DNA from: Pseudomonas sp. PD9R | Lineage (GTDB): Bacteria; Pseudomonadota; Gammaproteobacteria; Pseudomonadales; Pseudomonadaceae | DNA: 48,239 nucleotides | Direction of reading: 5' to 3' | Assembly: GCF_019200975.1 (NCBI RefSeq) | Contig: NZ_JAHTMR010000026.1 | Coordinates: forward strand, 208-48,446 | Part shown: piece by piece, positions 16,586 to 24,705 of the stretch | Layout: the number at the start of each line of letters is the position of its first letter | Numbering within the stretch: position 1 is the first letter of the stretch | Notes under the pieces: model-generated | Databases searched by the model: none | Seen by the model: only the letters and a program-made list of their open reading frames with translations | Told to the model about the DNA's origin: nothing | Made by a program: the position numbers and the translations under genes

Positions 16586-17989
16586 ATGACGGACGAAATC
16601 TTGCAACAGGGAACACTCAAGCGGGGGTTGAAAAATCGTCACATTCAACTGATCGCACTGGGTGGCGCAATTGGTACTGGGCTGTTCCTGGGCTCCGCCG
16701 GGGTGCTCAAGTCTGCCGGACCATCGATGATCCTCGGCTACGCAATCGCCGGTTTCATCGCCTTCCTGATCATGCGCCAGTTGGGCGAGATGATCGTCGA
16801 GGAGCCGGTTGCCGGTTCCTTCAGTCACTTTGCACACAACTACTGGGGCAGTTTTGCCGGGTTCCTGTCCGGCTGGAATTACTGGGTGCTGTATGTGCTG
16901 GTGGGCATGGCCGAGCTGACAGCCGTCGGCAAGTACGTGCAGTTCTGGTGGCCGGACGTGCCGACCTGGGTCAGCGCAGCGGTGTTCTTCGTGCTGGTCA
17001 ACCTGATAAACACGATGAACGTCAAAGTCTTCGGCGAAATGGAGTTCTGGTTCGCGATCATCAAGGTCGTGGCCATCATCGGCATGATCGCCCTGGGCTG
17101 CTACATGCTGGTCAGCGGTACCGGCGGCCCGCAAGCGTCGGTGAGTAACCTGTGGAGCCATGGCGGGTTCTTCCCCAACGGCTACAGCGGTTTGCTGATG
17201 GCGATGGCGTTCATCATGTTTTCCTTTGGTGGCCTGGAACTAGTCGGCATCACCGCTGCTGAAGCCAGCGAGCCACGCAAAGTGATTCCCAAGGCGATCA
17301 ACCAGGTGGTTTACCGCGTATTGATCTTCTACGTCGGCGCACTCACCGTGTTGCTGTCGCTGTACCCATGGGACCAACTGTTGCAGACACTCGGCGCCTC
17401 GGGCGATGCCTACAGCGGCAGCCCGTTCGTGCAGATCTTCGCGTTGATCGGCAGCGATACCGCCGCACAAATCCTCAATTTCGTGGTGCTCACCGCCGCG
17501 CTGTCGGTCTACAACAGCGGCGTCTACTGCAACAGCCGCATGCTCTACGGCCTGGCCGAACAGGGCGATGCACCCAAGGCGCTGATGAAGCTGAACAAAC
17601 AGGGCGTACCGTTGTTGGCGCTGGGTGTTTCGGCTTTGATCACGATGTTGTCTGTGCTGGTCAACTACGTCGCACCGCATGAAGCACTGGAGTTGCTGTT
17701 CGCCCTGGTGGTTGCTTCGCTGATGATCAACTGGGCGATGATCAGTCTGACGCATATCAAGTTTCGCAAGGCCATGGGCCAACGCGGCATCGTTCCGGGC
17801 TTCAAGTCGTTCTGGTTTCCCTTCAGCAACTACCTGTGCCTGGCGTTCATGGCCATGATCATCATTGTAATGTGGATGATTCCCGGCATACGCGCTTCGG
17901 TGTTCGCCATCCCGGTCTGGATAGCGGTTATCTACCTGTTCTATCGGATGCGCATGGCCAAGCATCGCGACTTGCCAGTGGCTCAGTAA
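16586..17989 (+). CDS. Aromatic amino-acid permease (AroP/PheP-like, APC family)
   Basis: The 467-residue membrane protein has twelve predicted helices and closely follows the AroP/PheP pattern: LKRGLKNRHIQLIALGGAIG at the N-terminus, GEMIVEEPVAGSFSHFAHNY after helix 3 and SFGGLELVGITAAEASEPRK around helix 6. Such proteins import tryptophan, phenylalanine or tyrosine with protons. It lies 43 bases after antC on the same strand and ends at a strong terminator, so it is likely the last gene of an antABC-permease operon. It would supply tryptophan, or possibly anthranilate, to the pathway. Confidence 0.88.
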   Translation: MTDEILQQGTLKRGLKNRHIQLIALGGAIGTGLFLGSAGVLKSAGPSMILGYAIAGFIAFLIMRQLGEMIVEEPVAGSFSHFAHNYWGSFAGFLSGWNYWVLYVLVGMAELTAVGKYVQFWWPDVPTWVSAAVFFVLVNLINTMNVKVFGEMEFWFAIIKVVAIIGMIALGCYMLVSGTGGPQASVSNLWSHGGFFPNGYSGLLMAMAFIMFSFGGLELVGITAAEASEPRKVIPKAINQVVYRVLIFYVGALTVLLSLYPWDQLLQTLGASGDAYSGSPFVQIFALIGSDTAAQILNFVVLTAALSVYNSGVYCNSRMLYGLAEQGDAPKALMKLNKQGVPLLALGVSALITMLSVLVNYVAPHEALELLFALVVASLMINWAMISLTHIKFRKAMGQRGIVPGFKSFWFPFSNYLCLAFMAMIIIVMWMIPGIRASVFAIPVWIAVIYLFYRMRMAKHRDLPVAQ

Positions 17990-18008
17990 CCACGCAAAGC
18001 ACTTATTA

Positions 18009-18049
18009 AAAAAGGCCCCGGCACTCAATGAATGCCGGGGCCTTTTTTT
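18009..18049. terminator. Bidirectional intrinsic terminator
   Basis: AAAGGCCCCGGCA (18011-18023), a 9-base loop and TGCCGGGGCCTTT form a 13-bp stem flanked by A-run and T-run. It terminates the antABC-permease operon and, on the other strand, kynB-kynA, whose stop is at 18062. Confidence 0.95.
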
Positions 18050-18061
18050 ATCCGGCCTGGT

Positions 18062-18916
18062 TCAGAGAGTCGAACGTAGCCGCCACAATTCCGGGAACAG
18101 CACGGTGTCGAGCATCTTGCGCAGGTAACCCACACCTTCAGTTCCTCCGGTGCCCGGTTGAAAGCCGATGATCCGCTCAACCGTGGTGACGTGCCGGAAG
18201 CGCCATTGTCGGAACGAGTCCTCAAGGTCGATGAACTTTTCCGCCAGTTGATACAGGTCCCAGTAACGCGAAGGATTGGTGTAGACCTCGCGCCAGGCGG
18301 CTTCGACCGAGGCATCGTGTTCTGTCGGCAAGGTCGGGTCACGTTCGAAGCGCTGCGGGTCAATCGTCAGACCGGCATTGGCCAACAAGCGAATCGCCTC
18401 GTCATACAGCGAAGGGGTGGCGATCGCTTTTTCAAGTTCCTGCAATAGTTCCGGGCGATGGGCATGCGGGCGTAACAGCGTCGTGCTTTTGTTGCCCAGA
18501 ATGAATTCGATCTCGCGGTACTGAAAAGACTGGAAACCCGACGATTGCCCAAGGAAGGGCCGGATCGAGTGGTATTCAGTGGGCGTCATGGTGGCGAGCA
18601 CCGTCCAGGCATGCACCAGTTGATCAAAAATTCGCGAAACGCGCGCCAGCATCTTGAACGCTGGCGGCAACTCGCCGAGCCGCACGTGCTCACGGGCTGC
18701 CTTGAGTTCGTGCAACATCAGCTTCATCCACAACTCGGACGTCTGGTGCTGGATGATGAACAGCATCTCGTTGTGGTCCGGTGACAATGGGTGCTGGGCG
18801 CTGAGAATGCGCCCCAGATCCAGGTAGTCGCCGTAGCTCATGGAGTCGGAAAAATTCAGCTCGGCGTTGTGCCACTCCCCAGCGGGGTTGGCAGGTGAAT
18901 AAGGGCATTGGCTCAT
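18062..18916 (-). CDS. kynA: Tryptophan 2,3-dioxygenase
   Basis: The 284-residue protein is heme-dependent tryptophan 2,3-dioxygenase, which opens the indole ring of L-tryptophan to N-formylkynurenine. H57 in FIIQHQTSELW is the active-site histidine and H242 in FRHVTTVERIIG the proximal heme ligand, followed by the GTGGTEGVGYLRKML substrate loop. Length fits the bacterial family. Its ATG overlaps the kynB stop (ATGA), so kynB and kynA are translationally coupled, with kynB first. It converges on the aromatic permease and shares its terminator. Confidence 0.97.
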   Translation of the reverse strand: MSQCPYSPANPAGEWHNAELNFSDSMSYGDYLDLGRILSAQHPLSPDHNEMLFIIQHQTSELWMKLMLHELKAAREHVRLGELPPAFKMLARVSRIFDQLVHAWTVLATMTPTEYHSIRPFLGQSSGFQSFQYREIEFILGNKSTTLLRPHAHRPELLQELEKAIATPSLYDEAIRLLANAGLTIDPQRFERDPTLPTEHDASVEAAWREVYTNPSRYWDLYQLAEKFIDLEDSFRQWRFRHVTTVERIIGFQPGTGGTEGVGYLRKMLDTVLFPELWRLRSTL

Positions 18917-19578
18917 TGAGCAGGTTCCTGATGTGGCGATGAGTTCAGTGGCCGCAAAATAGCCCTTACCGGGCTAGCGTCGAGATTGGCGAAACGCAGC
19001 GGCAGAGCGATCAACTCATAATCCCCTTCTGGGACTTCATCGAGCACGATGCCTTCGAGGATGGCCATTCCATGACGGGCCACCGCGTTGTGCGAATCCA
19101 TGGTCTTTGATTGCTGCGGGTCCAGCGACGGCGTATCGATGCCAATCAGGCGCACGCCGAGGCTTGCCAACAAATCGACGGTTTCCTTGGCGACGGCAGT
19201 GAAATCGGGGTCCCAGGCTGTCATCGGCACGTGTCGATAAGTGCGCAGCAGCACGCGCTCGGGCAGGTTTGCCAATCGACCTTCAAGTTGCTGCGGATGT
19301 ACCAGCCGACCACTGTCCAGGCAATGCAAGACGCGGCAAGGCCCAATGTAGATATCCAGCGAGACGTCACCAATGGCCGCGCCATCAGCGCTGTAATGCA
19401 GCGGCGCATCGACATGGGCGCCCGTATGAGGCGACAGGGTAATGCGTCCGACATTCACCGGGCACTCCGGCCCATAGGTCCAGACGCGCTCCTCCTGAAA
19501 AGGCGTATCCCCCGGCCAGGTCGGTGTGGCGGCACTCAAGGGCGGGCTGATGTCCCACCACGATGTTAATTTTTTCAT
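18913..19578 (-). CDS. kynB: Kynurenine formamidase
   Basis: The 221-residue protein hydrolyses N-formylkynurenine to kynurenine and formate. It is a cyclase-like metal-dependent hydrolase with the metal motif SPHTGAHVDAPLHY (H51, H55, D57) and starts MKKLTSWWDISPPLSAATPT at 19578 behind GAGAG. Residues upstream in the same frame are not family-like. It is the first gene of the kynB-kynA pair, so the pathway's first two steps are co-expressed. The 287 bases between it and the cupin gene hold its promoter and perhaps a KynR site. Confidence 0.95.
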   Translation of the reverse strand: MKKLTSWWDISPPLSAATPTWPGDTPFQEERVWTYGPECPVNVGRITLSPHTGAHVDAPLHYSADGAAIGDVSLDIYIGPCRVLHCLDSGRLVHPQQLEGRLANLPERVLLRTYRHVPMTAWDPDFTAVAKETVDLLASLGVRLIGIDTPSLDPQQSKTMDSHNAVARHGMAILEGIVLDEVPEGDYELIALPLRFANLDASPVRAILRPLNSSPHQEPAQ

Positions 19579-19865
19579 TTCAGCGCTCTCGGCCTGTTCC
19601 GAGCCCAATGATACGAGTGATTCCTGTGAAGTTTCTTGCGAATACCTTCGGCAATGCCGGGGGCAATCGCAAAAACTGCGAGGAATCGATGGTTTTCCAT
19701 CCGGAAATTTCAACGAAGAAAACCGCCCGGTTCATCTGCCGGCCGTTACGCGAACAGACGCTGGCCACTGCGTTTCTGGATAGCTCAGTGTCGAGCACAG
19801 ACAACTGATGCCCGGCCAAGCCCTATAGGGTGCGTCTTCAGCTCTCCCTCACGCCCGGAGTCATC
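19579..19865. promoter_or_regulatory. Divergent kynB/cupin control region
   Basis: No gene is supported in these 287 bases. They hold the kynB promoter (leftwards) and the cupin promoter (rightwards). The word GGAAATTT (about 19697) resembles GGAAATTC in the kynU/kynR region, a weak hint of a shared KynR element. CCCTATAGGG at about 19820 is a perfect 10-base palindrome near the cupin start. Confidence 0.45.
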
Positions 19866-20210
19866 ATGACCGCACCGATCACCGTTCTTCGCGACACCCA
19901 TCCGCTGCCCGTACTCGACGCCTGCAAATGGGAAAAACTCGAAGGCGACCCGCACACCGTCAACCTCAACGCCTACACCAGCGAAGATGGCAGCAAGATC
20001 ATGGGCACCTGGATCTGCACGCCAGGCAAGTGGTACGTGGAATACGTGAAGTGGGAATACTGCCACTTCCAGGAAGGCTACTGCATCATCACGCCGGAAG
20101 GCATGGCGCCGATCCACCTGCGCGCCGGTGATATTTTCGTCATCGAACCGGGTATGAAAGGCACCTGGGAAGTGGTTGAGACAGTCCGTAAATACTTCGT
20201 TTTTGCCTGA
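19866..20210 (+). CDS. Small single-domain cupin (Cupin_3/DUF861 type)
   Basis: The 114-residue protein is one cupin barrel, with KWEYCHFQEGYCIITPEG for the first motif and GDIFVIEPGMKGTWEVVE for the second, the tryptophan-rich pattern of DUF861 cupins. It starts at ATG 19866 (CGGAG upstream). Metal ligands are incomplete compared with classical cupin dioxygenases, and no catalytic role can be assigned. The family includes ureidoglycine-related and EutQ-like proteins. It is divergent from kynB, which may mean shared control, and converges on the flavin monooxygenase gene across a REPIN. Confidence 0.82.
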   Translation: MTAPITVLRDTHPLPVLDACKWEKLEGDPHTVNLNAYTSEDGSKIMGTWICTPGKWYVEYVKWEYCHFQEGYCIITPEGMAPIHLRAGDIFVIEPGMKGTWEVVETVRKYFVFA

Positions 20211-20217
20211 CAAAATC

Positions 20218-20317
20218 TGTAGGAGCGAGCCTGCTCGCGATGGACCTGAGGGCGACGCGTTTATCCAGCAAATACGCGTTATCGTTTACGTCCATCGCGA
20301 GCAGGCTCGCGCCTACA
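20218..20317. repeat. REPIN, GAGCCTGCTCGCGATGG family (family B2)
   Basis: Inverted 27-base arms at 20218-20244 and 20291-20317 match at all but one position and are separated by 46 bases. The arm reads TGTAGGAGCGAGCCTGCTCG then CGATGGA. It occupies essentially the whole convergent gap between the cupin and the flavin monooxygenase stop codons. Confidence 0.92.
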
Positions 20318-20325
20318 AAAGGGCA

Positions 20326-21621
20326 TCAGGCCCGTTCTTTCGATCCTTCTTCTACCCGACGTTGCGAAGCATCGCGATAGTCGAGGTAGGTACGCTGCGT
20401 GGCGATATGGTCAGCCACGTATTTGGCGTCGTGCCACACACCCCAGATAAACGATGAACCACGACGCGACTGCCACGGCAGGCCCAGGAAGTAGATCCCC
20501 GCCTCGCTCGACACCCCGCGCTGATGCTGCGGCTTGCCGTTTGGGTCGAAGGCGTCGACCTTCATCCAGCTGTAATCAACGGCAAAACCGGTTGCCCAGA
20601 TAATCGACGTCACGCCGGCCTCGGCCAGATCGAGTTCAAGAATGGGTTTGGTCACGCATTCCGGATCCGGGTACGTGCTACGGGCCTCCGGCTCTTGCGG
20701 CAAATCCAGACCATTGCGCTCAATGTAGGCATCCGCTGCATCGAGCAACGACAGGTAGTTCTCATCGCCGCGAGCAAGGTTTTCCGCCAGATTCCCCTGG
20801 AACCTCACCACGCCGTCATTGAATGATTGGGTCAGGCCAACCAGCGTCATTCCCCGATGGGCAAGCCCACGAAAATCCACCGTACAGCCGCCATGCGCAC
20901 CGCTGACCGCGATGGTGACGTGTTCCCTGCCCGGCTTCATCGCCGCCGCATCCCACTCACCCAGAACACCCAGCCACCAGCAGAAATCACGGTTGCGATA
21001 GGCCCGTGGAGGACGGTCGTGCTGTCCGACCGAGAGGTAAACCTTCCTCCCGGCACGCAACAGTTCATCGGCAATCTGCACCCCGGAAGACCCCGCGCCC
21101 ACGACCAGAATCGCACCTTCGGGCATCTGCTGCGGATTGCGGTATTCGGCGGAGTGAATCTGAGTGAGCGTCTCATCTTCGGGGGCGATCGGCGGGATGA
21201 CCGGCCGCTGAAAAGGCCCGGTGGCGGCAACGACGCGGTTGGCCTCGATCACGCCCTCGGAGGTGGTAATCGTGAAGCCCGGGCGACCGACATTGCGCTC
21301 CACTTTCTTCACGTCCACGCCGGTACGAATAGGGGCGTTGAACTTCCGGGCATAGGCTTCGAAGTAGTCCGCTACCCGCTCTTTCGGGGCAAAGCCGTCG
21401 GGGCTGAGATCGTCGAACTCAAGACCCGGAAAGCGATCGTGCCAGGCCGGACCATTGGCAACCAGTGAATCCCACCGCCCCGTGCGCCACTTTTCAGCGA
21501 TGCGATTGCGCTCCAGGACGAGGTGCGGCACCCCGAGCTTGCTCAGGTGCTCACTCATGGCCACGCCTGCCTGACCGGCGCCAACGACCAGCGTATCTAT
21601 CTCGGTTTTTCCAACTGTCAT
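20326..21621 (-). CDS. Flavin-containing monooxygenase-like NAD(P)/FAD oxidoreductase
   Basis: The 431-residue protein has two Rossmann motifs: GAGQAG at 14-19 for FAD (DTLVVGAGQAGVAMSEHL) and GAGSSG at 175-180 for NADPH (ILVVGAGSSGVQIADELL). The spacing, with VVAATGPFQRPVIPP between and IIWATGFAVDYSW later, is that of the CzcO/flavin-containing monooxygenase group. Such enzymes oxidise amines, sulfides, ketones or, in the YUCCA branch, indole-3-pyruvate. The substrate is not visible. The ATG at 21621 has AAGGAC upstream and is preferred over a 33-codon extension. It lies downstream of the TetR gene on the same strand (267-base gap). Confidence 0.85.
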   Translation of the reverse strand: MTVGKTEIDTLVVGAGQAGVAMSEHLSKLGVPHLVLERNRIAEKWRTGRWDSLVANGPAWHDRFPGLEFDDLSPDGFAPKERVADYFEAYARKFNAPIRTGVDVKKVERNVGRPGFTITTSEGVIEANRVVAATGPFQRPVIPPIAPEDETLTQIHSAEYRNPQQMPEGAILVVGAGSSGVQIADELLRAGRKVYLSVGQHDRPPRAYRNRDFCWWLGVLGEWDAAAMKPGREHVTIAVSGAHGGCTVDFRGLAHRGMTLVGLTQSFNDGVVRFQGNLAENLARGDENYLSLLDAADAYIERNGLDLPQEPEARSTYPDPECVTKPILELDLAEAGVTSIIWATGFAVDYSWMKVDAFDPNGKPQHQRGVSSEAGIYFLGLPWQSRRGSSFIWGVWHDAKYVADHIATQRTYLDYRDASQRRVEEGSKERA

Positions 21622-21851
21622 GTCTGCGTCCTTCTCAAAGGCAATTTGATTCAGGCCAGGACCAGGGATCGCGCCTGCATCGGTAAATCTTGCGACTGTG
21701 GGGGTGGGTGTTCGCAGCATTCTGTTCAGATACAGGGAATAGCGAAATTATGATTTTTGTCGTCGCTAGGCAGGAAAAAGCTAGGTCTGGTACGGAGGGT
21801 CGCGCAGGTGATGTTCGACGCGTTTTTTTGCCGAGGGGAAAACAGCCCGAG

Positions 21852-21872
21852 CCCTCATCAGGGCGATGAGGG
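21852..21872 (-). terminator. Weak hairpin after the TetR gene
   Basis: CCCTCATC-AGGGC-GATGAGGG gives an 8-bp stem with a 5-base loop, 16 bases downstream of the tetR-family stop codon. On the minus strand it is followed by a G/C stretch and only a TTTT further on, so termination may be partial, leaving the flavin monooxygenase gene open to read-through. Confidence 0.4.
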
Positions 21873-21888
21873 AGGGAAAAAAGAGGAT

Positions 21889-22494
21889 TCAGCCCTTCAA
21901 CATGCCATGGCACATCAGGCCGAGCACATCACGCATGTGTTTGGCGTGGGCTTTTCTGTCGGGCGTTTTCTCGGTCGCCAGGCGGATAAAAGCCATGTTG
22001 GCGTACTGGTTGAACACGGTGGCCGCCACGTCGATGTCGACCGACTCCCTCAACGCGCCCTGCCGTTGAAAATGCAATAACAGCGCCCGGGCTTCTTCGA
22101 TGACCGCAGCGTTCCAGGGCTGGAAGGTCTCGGCGAGATCGCCGGTGAACAGGAATGGCGCCAGCTCGCGCCACAGCGAAGCCGGCATCGCCCGCAGCTG
22201 GTAAGTGGTCATCAGGCCTTCAAGTTCACACAAAGCGTCCAACGGGTCCGAGTTCTCATCCAGACGCGAGCGAGCCTCACGCATCGCTTGTTGATCAGGC
22301 TCCTTGAGCAGCGCGAGCAGAATTTCCTGCTTGCCACCGAAATAGTTCACCACTGTCGGTGCAGATACCCCGGCCTGATTGGCGATCTGTTCCAGCGTCG
22401 TGGCGATGAACCCATGGGTCTTGAAAAGCTCCAGGGCGGCGTCAGCGATCAGTTGCCTGCGCTGTTCCTTTTGTCGCTCTCTGAGTCCAGTCAT
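21889..22494 (-). CDS. TetR-family transcriptional repressor
   Basis: The 201-residue protein has a typical TetR N-terminus: RRQLIADAALELFKTHGF, then TTLEQIANQAGVSAPTVVNY (about residues 12-52), and an all-helical ligand domain. The start at 22494 has AGGA close by. It is divergent from the aminotransferase gene across 208 bases that contain a markedly AT-rich, palindromic stretch, the likely operator. By layout it represses itself and the aminotransferase-RidA-DUF1028-M20 operon until an amine-related inducer binds; the inducer is unknown. Confidence 0.9.
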   Translation of the reverse strand: MTGLRERQKEQRRQLIADAALELFKTHGFIATTLEQIANQAGVSAPTVVNYFGGKQEILLALLKEPDQQAMREARSRLDENSDPLDALCELEGLMTTYQLRAMPASLWRELAPFLFTGDLAETFQPWNAAVIEEARALLLHFQRQGALRESVDIDVAATVFNQYANMAFIRLATEKTPDRKAHAKHMRDVLGLMCHGMLKG

Positions 22495-22550
22495 TTTTTT
22501 CCTGAGATGCGGTGTCGATTCGGCACAGCCTATGGGGATTTATTTTCAAC

Positions 22551-22600
22551 GACAAATATTTTCTTTACAAAAATATTTTTAAGTGACAAATATTAATTAG
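22551..22600. promoter_or_regulatory. AT-rich direct and inverted repeats, candidate TetR operator
   Basis: GACAAATATT occurs at 22551-22560 and again at 22585-22594. AAATATTTT (22554-22562) and AAAATATTT (22570-22578) form an inverted repeat with a 7-base gap. The block is about 80-90% A+T within GC-rich surroundings and lies in the divergent promoter region of the TetR gene and the aminotransferase. TATTAAT at 22591-22597 could be a -10 for the aminotransferase. Confidence 0.6.
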
Positions 22601-22702
22601 CCCCTTGGCAGCCATCGGGCACGCGCAGAACCACCCATCATCCGATGCGCGCCTCTGCCAAGCGAAATTGCGCTACCGGCGCACTCACACTGGAGACAAA
22701 CA

Positions 22703-24085
22703 ATGTCCGCTGAACTCAGCCCAACCCGCACCACGAGTGACTATCAGGCGTCCGATGCGGCCCACCACATTCACGCCTTCGTTGACCAGAAATCACTGAA
22801 TGAGGAAGGCCCGCGCGTCATGGTTCGCGGCGAGCGCCTGGCATTGTGGGATAACGATGGCAACCGCTATCTGGACGGCATGTCGGGCCTGTGGTGCACC
22901 AACCTGGGTTATGGACGCAAGGACCTGGCCGCCGCCGCGAGCGCCCAACTGGAGCAGTTGCCGTACTACAACATGTTCTTCCACACCACTCACCCGGCCG
23001 TGATCGAACTGTCCGAATTGCTCTTCAGCCTGCTGCCGGGGCACTACAGCCACGCGATCTACACCAACTCCGGCTCCGAGGCCAACGAGGTGCTGATCCG
23101 TACGGTGCGCAAGTTCTGGCAGGTCATGGGCAAGCCGGAAAAGAAAATCATGATCGGTCGCTGGAACGGCTACCACGGCTCGACACTCGCCGCGACGGCG
23201 CTGGGCGGCATGAAGTTCATGCACGAAATGGGCGGCACCATTCCTGATGTGGCGCACATCGACGAACCGTACTGGTTCGCCCACGAAGGTGACCTGAGCC
23301 CGGAAGAATTCGGCCTGCGGGCGGCCCGTCAACTGGAGGAAAAAATCCTCGAACTCGGCGCCGACAAGGTCGCCGCCTTCGTTGCCGAGCCGTTTCAGGG
23401 CGCTGGCGGAATGATCATCCCGCCAGAAACCTATTGGCCCGAGATTCAACGTATCTGCCGTCAGTACGACGTGCTGCTGTGCGCCGACGAAGTGATTGGC
23501 GGGTTCGGCAGGACCGGCGAATGGTTCGCCCACCAGACCTTCGGCTTCGAGCCCGACACGCTCTCCATCGCCAAGGGCCTGACCTCGGGTTACATCCCGA
23601 TGGGCGGGTTGATTCTGTCCCGGCGCATGGCTGAAGCCCTGGTGGAAAAGGGCGGTGTGTTCGCCCATGGACTCACCTATTCCGGCCACCCCGTCGCGGC
23701 TGCCGTGGCCATTGCCAACTTGAAGGCATTGCGTGATGAAGGCGTGGTGACGCAGGTCCGGAACGACACCGGACCCTACCTGCAAAACTGCCTGCGGGAA
23801 GTGTTTACCAATCACCCGCTGGTGGGTGACATCCAGGGTGTCGGCCTGGTGGCAGCGTTGCAGTTTGCCGAAGACAAGGCCACCCGCAAGCGCTTCGCCA
23901 ACGAGAACGATATCGCCTGGCGCTGCCGTACCATCGGGTTCGAGGAAGGCCTCATCATCCGTTCGACACTGGGTCGCATGATCATGGCGCCAGCACTGGT
24001 CGCGACGCGCCTGGAACTCGACGAGCTGATTGAGAAAACGCGCATCGCCGTCGACCGCACTGCGCGGGAATACGGCAGGCTTTAA
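22703..24085 (+). CDS. Class III (omega) aminotransferase
   Basis: The 460-residue PLP enzyme belongs to the class III aminotransferases that usually take a terminal amine and pyruvate to an aldehyde and alanine. The cofactor lysine is K291 (TLSIAKGLTSGYIPMGG), with D262 in CADEVIGGFGRTG and YTNSGSEANEV (120-130) binding the phosphate. DGMSGLWCTNLGYGR near the N-terminus is the pattern of omega-amino acid/diamine:pyruvate enzymes such as SpuC or taurine:pyruvate aminotransferase. It is the first gene of a set followed by RidA, DUF1028 and M20 genes. GGAG precedes the ATG. The substrate is not determined. Confidence 0.92.
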   Translation: MSAELSPTRTTSDYQASDAAHHIHAFVDQKSLNEEGPRVMVRGERLALWDNDGNRYLDGMSGLWCTNLGYGRKDLAAAASAQLEQLPYYNMFFHTTHPAVIELSELLFSLLPGHYSHAIYTNSGSEANEVLIRTVRKFWQVMGKPEKKIMIGRWNGYHGSTLAATALGGMKFMHEMGGTIPDVAHIDEPYWFAHEGDLSPEEFGLRAARQLEEKILELGADKVAAFVAEPFQGAGGMIIPPETYWPEIQRICRQYDVLLCADEVIGGFGRTGEWFAHQTFGFEPDTLSIAKGLTSGYIPMGGLILSRRMAEALVEKGGVFAHGLTYSGHPVAAAVAIANLKALRDEGVVTQVRNDTGPYLQNCLREVFTNHPLVGDIQGVGLVAALQFAEDKATRKRFANENDIAWRCRTIGFEEGLIIRSTLGRMIMAPALVATRLELDELIEKTRIAVDRTAREYGRL

Positions 24086-24272
24086 CGCCTTTGAAACCAA
24101 ACCGCCTGTCGTCCCCCACGCAGGCGGCCCTAACCATTTTTTACTTAAGCAAGCACCACAAAAAACCTCGTTTCGCCAACAGCGGGCCATGGACAGAATG
24201 GCGTCATACCCCATCAAGACCATGGGCTCACACCTGTTCATTGGCCCGCAGTTTTAATCAGAGGAAACGTGC
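24086..24272 (+). other. Gap with weak hairpin between aminotransferase and RidA genes
   Basis: CCGCCTG (24102-24108) pairs with CAGGCGG (24121-24127) around a 12-base loop, and TTTTTT follows 9 bases later (24137-24142). This may be a leaky terminator that lowers expression of the downstream genes relative to the aminotransferase. A 22-codon frame (24189-24257) has no ribosome site and I do not call it. Confidence 0.35.
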
Positions 24273-24689
24273 ATGACCCAGCCAACCCACACGCGCATCC
24301 GCATGTTCAACACCAAAGAGACTTATCCCAATCAGAACCTGGATAACGACCTCTGCCAGGCCGTGCGCGCCGGCAACACCGTGTACGTTCGCGGCCAGAT
24401 CGGCACCGATTTCGAAGGCAATCTCGTCGGCCTTGGCGACCCTCGAGCCCAGGCCGAACAAGCCATGCGCAACGTCAAGCAACTGCTTGAGGAAGCGGGC
24501 AGCGACCTGAGCCACATCGTCAAGACCACGACGTATCTGACCGACCCGCGTTACCGCGAACCGGTTTACCAGGAAGTCGGGAAATGGCTCAAGGGCGTGT
24601 TCCCGATCTCCACCGGGCTGGTCATTTCCGGGCTGGGACAACCGCAATGGCTAATGGAAATCGATGTAATCGCAGTCATTCCGGAATAA
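24273..24689 (+). CDS. RidA/YjgF-family protein, catalytic Arg position not conserved
   Basis: The 138-residue protein has the RidA fold: GNTVYVRGQIGTDFEGNLVG, AQAEQAMRNVKQLLEEAGSD and the terminal EIDVIAVIPE. True RidA enzymes deaminate reactive 2-aminoacrylate-type imines using an arginine in a (A/S)RSxVxVxxLP segment. Here the matching segment reads FPISTGLVISGLGQP, with no arginine, so it belongs to another Rid branch and probably does not do that reaction. It may stabilise or hydrolyse an imine or carbamate made in this pathway. AGAGGA precedes the ATG at 24273. It is followed after 16 bases by the DUF1028 gene. Confidence 0.88.
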   Translation: MTQPTHTRIRMFNTKETYPNQNLDNDLCQAVRAGNTVYVRGQIGTDFEGNLVGLGDPRAQAEQAMRNVKQLLEEAGSDLSHIVKTTTYLTDPRYREPVYQEVGKWLKGVFPISTGLVISGLGQPQWLMEIDVIAVIPE

Positions 24690-24692
24690 AAA
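24685..24692 (+). promoter_or_regulatory. Candidate Hfq/Crc motif before the DUF1028 gene
   Basis: AATAAAAA overlaps the RidA stop codon and runs into the AAAGGAC ribosome site of the DUF1028 gene. It is an exact AAnAAnAA match. Inference. Confidence 0.4.
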
Positions 24693-24705
24693 GGACGAAC
24701 TCACC

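Noticed and set aside
22793..24241. 482-codon minus-strand open frame opposite the aminotransferase
   Set aside because: Antisense shadow of a strongly conserved PLP enzyme; no ribosome site or recognisable domain.
24189..24257. 22-codon frame between aminotransferase and RidA genes
   Set aside because: No Shine-Dalgarno sequence and no way to test coding from the sequence alone.
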